A DNA stretch of 64,000 nt from Anaerolineales bacterium (lineage in GTDB: Bacteria; Chloroflexota; Anaerolineae; Anaerolineales; Villigracilaceae). The DNA is taken from the NCBI GenBank assembly GCA_020634885.1, contig JACKAW010000003.1, forward strand, positions 400,721-464,720, in the 5' to 3' direction. A program made the position numbers and the translations under genes. Of the stretch, positions 59,946-64,000 are shown in pieces. The notes beneath the pieces were generated by a model. It was not told where the DNA came from. It saw only the letters and a program-made list of their open reading frames with translations, and made no database searches. Numbering within the stretch: the first letter of the stretch is position 1; each line of letters begins with the position of its first letter.

Positions 59946-60956
59946 TTACGATTTTTGTTCGCGTTGTTTGCGGACGGTAGCCGCACGGTTCTTTAGATCC
60001 TGGAAAAACTCGCTTTCCACAATTTCTTTTACGTCCTTGCTGCGTTTTTCCATATCGATCTGAATTGTTAATGCCTCGACCTGCTTTTTCAATTTTTCTT
60101 CTCGCTGGCGGACTTTATTCAACATCAAATTGAATTGTTCTTCAAGCACGCTTACTTCATCGTCAAGGTTTTCAGGGTTGAGGGTAATGGGGGCGTAATC
60201 ACCATTTGCTGCACGTTTGGCTGAATTTTGCAAGTCGATCAATTCGGCAGTTACGTTGTGGGTGATGCTTAAGACCAGCACGGCAACAATAATAAATATC
60301 ACGACAAAGATGATAGCCAGAATATCTGAAAGAGATTGCAGGCTATCCACAGCAAAACCGGCATCCAGGTAGATCGTCAACCCGCCAATGACGGCGCCCT
60401 GCGAATTAAGCAAAGGTGAAGTGACGGCAAAGAAGTAGGTATCATCTTCTTCAGAATAATTCAGTTCATCATAATAGGTGATTTCCTGAAGACCTTGCAG
60501 CAGGTATTCATAATCTTCATCTTGAATAATTTCTTCGCCTAATAGATAGCTGTCTTCAGGCTGTAAAACCGCCCATTGATCAACCCCAAAAGCAAGCGAT
60601 GAATTTGAAGTCTGATAGTAGGTGAAAATTTCAGTACGGGGGTTGAAATCTTCCACACTTGCCAGGCAGTCTGCTGCATCCCAAAATCGTTGGTCTGTCA
60701 TGTCATTGGGCCACCCCGCCGATTCATCATAGCTGACCGCGCCAGAGGTGATAGCTTGCAGTTGGTCTTCATCGAGGCAGCCTTCAACATAAGCACGGAT
60801 GTCGTCGGTATCATCCCGCATGATCTCGTAGATCGTATCGCGCAGGTAGTTTTGAGCGCCAAAATACCCAAACACGAACATGACCGCACTCAAACTCATG
60901 AGCGGGATCAACAACTTATACCGCAGGCTTAAGTATCGCTTTCTTTTTACAGACAT
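59946..60956 (-). CDS. Membrane sensor-like protein with outer dCache-like domain and HAMP, no output domain
   Basis: 336 residues. Two spans (about 14-32 and 213-235) enclose an outer domain of about 180 residues with several acidic loops ('IMRDDTDDIRAYVEGCLDEDQLQAI', 'TDQRFWDAADCLASVEDFNPRTEIF', 'FAVTSPLLNSQGAVIGGLTIYLDAGF', the last typical of Cache domains). A HAMP linker ('LIDLQNSAKRAANGDYAPITL') and a coiled coil follow ('DEVSVLEEQFNLMLNKVRQREEKLKKQVEALTIQI'), and the protein ends with no kinase, cyclase or GGDEF domain. It could act through a partner. It stands alone. Confidence 0.8.
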   Translation of the reverse strand: MSVKRKRYLSLRYKLLIPLMSLSAVMFVFGYFGAQNYLRDTIYEIMRDDTDDIRAYVEGCLDEDQLQAITSGAVSYDESAGWPNDMTDQRFWDAADCLASVEDFNPRTEIFTYYQTSNSSLAFGVDQWAVLQPEDSYLLGEEIIQDEDYEYLLQGLQEITYYDELNYSEEDDTYFFAVTSPLLNSQGAVIGGLTIYLDAGFAVDSLQSLSDILAIIFVVIFIIVAVLVLSITHNVTAELIDLQNSAKRAANGDYAPITLNPENLDDEVSVLEEQFNLMLNKVRQREEKLKKQVEALTIQIDMEKRSKDVKEIVESEFFQDLKNRAATVRKQREQKS

Positions 60957-60987
60957 ATCAACCTCTGTGCATATTAATAACTGATGT

Positions 60988-61128
60988 TACGCAGTAGGGG
61001 CGACCCGCCCTCACTCATAAAGAACTTTCTTTCGCTAGAAAGGGTCGCCCTGCCGCCGGGACAACCCTTTCTTTGGGATAAAAGCCCTGACAAACCTTGA
61101 CGGGTTGCCCCTACGGAAAATCGCGTAA
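60988..61128. repeat. GTAGGGGC-type dispersed repeat, long copy
   Basis: Outer TTACGC / GCGTAA words and inner arms GTAGGGGCGACCC (60994-61006), GGGTCGCCC (61042-61050) and GGGTTGCCCCTAC (61102-61114). About 140 bp, the size and symmetry of a miniature element. It lies between the HAMP gene start and the next terminator. Confidence 0.65.
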
Positions 61129-61142
61129 GGTGAGTTAATAAA

Positions 61143-61177
61143 CTTGCGGGGATACAAACTCGTTGTATCCCCGCAAG
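61143..61177 (-). terminator. Terminator of the MauG-like gene
   Basis: Perfect 15-bp stem CTTGCGGGGATACAA / TTGTATCCCCGCAAG with a 5-nt loop. It sits 3 bp after the minus-strand stop at 61181, with a short T-rich tail. Confidence 0.75.
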
Positions 61178-61180
61178 GAA

Positions 61181-63430
61181 TTACGAAACCAAACCAACTA
61201 CAAAATTCAATACACGCCAATAAATATTGTACAGCGGGTCGGGCCAGCCGCTGGAAGGCAGTACTGGAGGAAAAGATGTCTTTGCATTGGGTTCATCAAA
61301 GCGGTTATTCACGCCGGATGTATCCCAAATAATATCGAAGCCGCCGCCGAGCATGTTTCTGACGAACGCATCGGCATCATAGCCATTGTTCTCGTAAATA
61401 TTGTCATGGGCGTAGTTGTGCTCAGGGTTGGGTCCCACATCGATCTCTTCTTCAGAAAAGCCAATGGTCAGGTTGAATATTGCCAGCCCAACGGTCTTAT
61501 TACCTCTAAATTCATTGCCGTACACTTCCACATGATCCGCGGCAAGGATGAGCATCCCCGTACCCGGCGGGATGAGCGAAACCGCCGTACCCGGCTTGCC
61601 AAAGTTTTCGCCGTTGTTGTTTTCCGAGATATTGTTATAAACCTTCGTATTCAACGAAACCTTGGAAGGCAGTTGGGGCAACAAGTCAATGAAAATACCG
61701 ATGGTGTTATCGTGGGCATAGTTGTTATACACTTCGCCATTCACCGTATTTTCCAACTCAATGCCGATCACGTTGCCGTACGTCAGCGTATCGCGGATGA
61801 CCACATCTTTCGATTTACCCGCATAGATGGCGGCATCGTTCATCAAGGTGCCTTCAATGCGCTCGATCAACACATCGGTACAGCGAACAGGGTACACACC
61901 GTACACACCTGTATTCTCAATGTACATATCATGCAGGTACACGCCGGTGGAACCTTCCACCAACACGCCGTTGCTCGTAAAGTTCTTCACCTGGAAGTAT
62001 GCCATCTCAAAATTATTACCCGAAGCGATGACACCATCTGAACCTGTACCCTGCCCTTCGATGATGGGCCACTCACCCGCTTCGTTTGGAATACCAAAGA
62101 ATTTAATATCGCTCACATCAATGATGACGTGTTCCTTGTAAATGGCATAGGGAACTTCGATGGTATCACCGGGCAGGGCTTGATCAACAACTTCCTGAAT
62201 GGTCTGACCAGGCCCCACACGCAGCGTCACCGGCTCATGCGTAGACGTTGAAGCGGATTCAGTTTCTGTGGCATTCACCTCGCTGACGGCTTGACGCGCG
62301 GGCGTCTCGCCCAGGCTTTCCACCACGGCATATCCTGAAGGAACCGAAGCAGGGATTTCAGGCAAATTGTTTTCATCGGTCAACGCATAAAGAAAAGCGA
62401 CCAAATCCGATTTTTCCTGCTCCGTCATATCAAAGCCGAGAACGTGAATATCCACATTCTCCACACCGGCATCGCGTCCGCCGCCTTGGGCGTAAAAATC
62501 CACCACTTCTTCAAGCGTATTAAAAGCGCCATTGTGCATATACGGGGCGGTTAAAGCGATATTACGAAGCGTGGGCGCCTTAAAAGCGCCATCCAAACTG
62601 GAGGCTTCAATTTCCATACGCCCCGCATCATGCGGTTGACCGGGCAAATCGGGCACACCCGTAACCGAGAAAGATTCATCGGCAAAGGTGGGGGCAGAGT
62701 GACATTCAAAACAACGGGTTGCCGCCGAGCGGAAGAGGGCAAGTCCACGACGTTGGGCAGGCGTGAGGGCATCCACATCTCCGGCAGCGTAACGGTCGAA
62801 GGGAGCGTTATTGGTAACCAGGGAGCGTTCAAATGCTGAGATGGCAGCCTGCACATTCTCAAAGGTCACGGCATCGCCAGCGCCAAAGGCTTTCTCAAAC
62901 AGGTCTACATATTCTGGAATGGCGTTTAACTCAGCGACAATCTCATCGGGGTCACCGCCCATTTCATCCTTACTGGTGATCGGGGTGACCATCTGTTCTT
63001 CAAGAGTGGCAGCACGCCCGTCCCAGAAGAAATTGGTGTTATACGCTACATTCCACAAGCTCATGGCACTGCGATTCAATGCCTTACCGTCTGCGCCAAT
63101 GGCAAGGGCGGCGCCATCGGTGAAGCCGAGGTCAGGGTGATGGCATGAGGCGCAGGACATGTCATTGTTCTGAGACAGGACTGGGTCAAAGAAAAGGAGG
63201 CGACCCAATTCCACTTTTTCAGGTGAGATTGGGTTATCGGCTGTTTCGTTGGTCGCAGGAAAGTCACGTTGGAGTCCACTCCAGGCAGGCTCTACACTAC
63301 TGGAACCCGCCCCCCATTTTTCTTCGGGCAATACTTCGTCTTGTGGGATGGGCGCAAATGCCGCATACACAACCCCAACCAGCAGTAAAATTCCCAACCC
63401 TGTAAATATACGTTTGATCCAAACTTTCAT
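61181..63430 (-). CDS. Di-heme cytochrome c peroxidase (MauG-like) fused to a parallel beta-helix
   Basis: About 749 residues from ATG 63430 (GAGGAG 6-11 nt upstream). An N-terminal signal anchor ('IFTGLGILLLVGVVYAAF') leads to a di-heme peroxidase domain with heme c sites 'CASCHHP' (about 91) and 'CFECHSAP' (about 238), 'ALGADGKALNRSAMSLWNVAYNTNFFWDGR'-like helices and 'APYMHNGAFNTLEEVVDFYAQGG'. From about 390 a right-handed beta-helix follows ('GQTIQEVVDQALPGDTIEVPYAIYKEHVIID', 'GNVIGIELENTVNGEVYNNYAHDNTIGIF'), of the NosD/CASH type. The peroxidase part would reduce H2O2 or oxidise a partner, and the helix may bind sugar or act as a scaffold. The fusion is unusual. Confidence 0.9.
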   Translation of the reverse strand: MKVWIKRIFTGLGILLLVGVVYAAFAPIPQDEVLPEEKWGAGSSSVEPAWSGLQRDFPATNETADNPISPEKVELGRLLFFDPVLSQNNDMSCASCHHPDLGFTDGAALAIGADGKALNRSAMSLWNVAYNTNFFWDGRAATLEEQMVTPITSKDEMGGDPDEIVAELNAIPEYVDLFEKAFGAGDAVTFENVQAAISAFERSLVTNNAPFDRYAAGDVDALTPAQRRGLALFRSAATRCFECHSAPTFADESFSVTGVPDLPGQPHDAGRMEIEASSLDGAFKAPTLRNIALTAPYMHNGAFNTLEEVVDFYAQGGGRDAGVENVDIHVLGFDMTEQEKSDLVAFLYALTDENNLPEIPASVPSGYAVVESLGETPARQAVSEVNATETESASTSTHEPVTLRVGPGQTIQEVVDQALPGDTIEVPYAIYKEHVIIDVSDIKFFGIPNEAGEWPIIEGQGTGSDGVIASGNNFEMAYFQVKNFTSNGVLVEGSTGVYLHDMYIENTGVYGVYPVRCTDVLIERIEGTLMNDAAIYAGKSKDVVIRDTLTYGNVIGIELENTVNGEVYNNYAHDNTIGIFIDLLPQLPSKVSLNTKVYNNISENNNGENFGKPGTAVSLIPPGTGMLILAADHVEVYGNEFRGNKTVGLAIFNLTIGFSEEEIDVGPNPEHNYAHDNIYENNGYDADAFVRNMLGGGFDIIWDTSGVNNRFDEPNAKTSFPPVLPSSGWPDPLYNIYWRVLNFVVGLVS

Positions 63431-63473
63431 ACATTCTCCTCTGTATTCAGTTATTGCCTGCATGGTTCGCAGG

Positions 63474-63854
63474 TTATTTCAAAGTGAGCAAAAAAGCAAC
63501 CAGAGAATTCATCTCTTCGCTGGTGATCTCCTTGGCGAGATTCGTAATCATGACGTTGTTGAAACCTTCCACCACATAATCACCCGGGCGTAGAATGGAC
63601 ATGGTAATGTATTCTTCGGCGGTCTGTCCTTCCACGCGGGTTTCGGCGCGGGTGGCAATGCCGTACAGGGATGGTCCAATAATAATGGTATCGGGCACAA
63701 GAGCATGACAGGTGGCACAGCGGGCGTTGAACACTGCCTGCCCCTGTTTGGCAATTGGGTCCAAGGTGGGCATGGGCGCGACCGTCGGCGTTGAGCTACA
63801 GGCAGAAAGAAACAGCACAGCGGCGATCAACAGGATAAATAACTTATTTCGCAT
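63474..63854 (-). CDS. Mono-heme cytochrome c lipoprotein
   Basis: About 126 residues from ATG 63854 (AGGA 7-10 nt upstream); a GTG two codons earlier is also possible. Lipobox 'FLSACSS' followed by a Thr/Pro linker, then a class I cytochrome c: 'GQAVFNARCATCHALVPDT' (CATCH heme site) and 'SILRPGDYVVEGFNNVMITNLAKEITSEEMNSLVAFLLTLK' with a distal Met near 100. It sits 43 bp before the MauG-like gene and is likely its electron partner. Confidence 0.92.
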   Translation of the reverse strand: MRNKLFILLIAAVLFLSACSSTPTVAPMPTLDPIAKQGQAVFNARCATCHALVPDTIIIGPSLYGIATRAETRVEGQTAEEYITMSILRPGDYVVEGFNNVMITNLAKEITSEEMNSLVAFLLTLK

Positions 63855-63934
63855 CAGCACTTCCTATTTGGGTTGGAATTGCCCGATTATACATGCCAAC
63901 AAAAAATGATGAATTACCAATTTGGCGAGTTTGC

Positions 63935-63940
63935 TATAAT
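63935..63940 (+). promoter_or_regulatory. -10 box of the last, truncated gene
   Basis: TATAAT, 31 nt before the ATG. Unlike most genes here a leader with AAGGAG (63958-63963) follows, so this gene has an ordinary mRNA leader. Confidence 0.5.
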
Positions 63941-63971
63941 GGACTTATAACTTTAACAAGGAGCGTGTTGT

Positions 63972-64000
63972 ATGCAAAGTTTTTCGCGTGGTTGGTCTTT
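63972..64000 (+). CDS. Start of a gene cut by the window end
   Basis: ATG at 63972 with AAGGAG 8-13 nt upstream. Only the first nine complete codons are visible (MQSFSRGWS); the N-terminus 'SRGWS' is typical of large multi-span DUF6159-type proteins. Too little for a firm call. Confidence 0.5.

Noticed and set aside
61163..62041. 292-codon plus-strand frame
   Set aside because: Antisense to the beta-helix part of the MauG-like gene and starts inside its terminator.
1..64000. CRISPR arrays, tRNA genes, rRNA genes or insertion sequences
   Set aside because: Gaps between genes were read for regular spaced repeats, cloverleaf patterns and transposase frames; none were found.

Overview
The window reads as one continuous piece of bacterial chromosome. 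Gene density is high, GC content is moderate, and both strands are used in short runs of one to five genes. The best guess at the source is a Chloroflexota bacterium of the class Anaerolineae. That is an inference from the mixture of genes: PknB-type kinases without PASTA repeats, many proteins with Thr/Pro 'TPTP' linkers, a FabL-type enoyl reductase, MoxR/DUF58/DUF4129 genes, a Memo-family protein and a membrane-anchored baseplate J-like protein beside ruvX and mltG. No rRNA, tRNA, CRISPR array, transposase or prophage was seen. One RNA gene was found, the small SRP RNA at 53222-53325.

Layout. 1-6.5 kb: a 5'-truncated MTA/SAH deaminase fused to a CYTH-like domain, a glycosidase-like lipoprotein, and a minus-strand run (baseplate J-like, ruvX, mltG, small protein). 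6.6-16.2 kb: mostly housekeeping genes (cysteine desulfurase, phosphohexomutase, TatD, polyprenyl synthase, YceD) with two membrane or secreted proteins of unknown role. 16.2-22.7 kb: a GT87 protein facing a minus-strand operon of hybrid histidine kinase, receiver-CpaE/TadZ protein, small membrane protein and Flp-type pilin. 22.8-24.9 kb: metG with an apparent attenuator. 25-34 kb: a foreign-looking acyltransferase and two paralogous Ser/Thr kinases around a SRPBCC-PDZ-DinB fusion, a lipoprotein and mtnN/cinA. 34-44 kb: small membrane proteins, class III aminotransferase, FabL, the MoxR/DUF58/DUF4129 cluster and an M50 protease. 44-53.2 kb: a giant beta-helix protein and a signalling block (GAF5-SpoIIE phosphatase, anti-sigma kinase, STAS protein, Rcp-like receiver, receiver-PAS-HD-GYP). 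53.2-64 kb: SRP RNA, a tandemly duplicated membrane protein pair, lipoproteins, Memo protein, PriA, a CACHE/HAMP protein, and a MauG-type peroxidase fused to a beta-helix beside a cytochrome c lipoprotein.

The most striking observation is at 22785-22966. A 31-codon reading frame with six Met codons among codons 9-21 sits directly upstream of methionyl-tRNA synthetase. A Rho-independent terminator follows it, together with a mutually exclusive antiterminator whose 5' arm lies in the last leader codons. This has the geometry of classical ribosome-mediated attenuation, here for metG. A second window-wide signal is that many first genes carry a TATAAT-like box only 6-9 nt before the start codon and no Shine-Dalgarno, which predicts leaderless mRNAs. 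The metG leader frame shows the same arrangement. Intergenic gaps also carry dispersed palindromic repeats of at least two families (GTAGGGGC... and CCACGAAG...).
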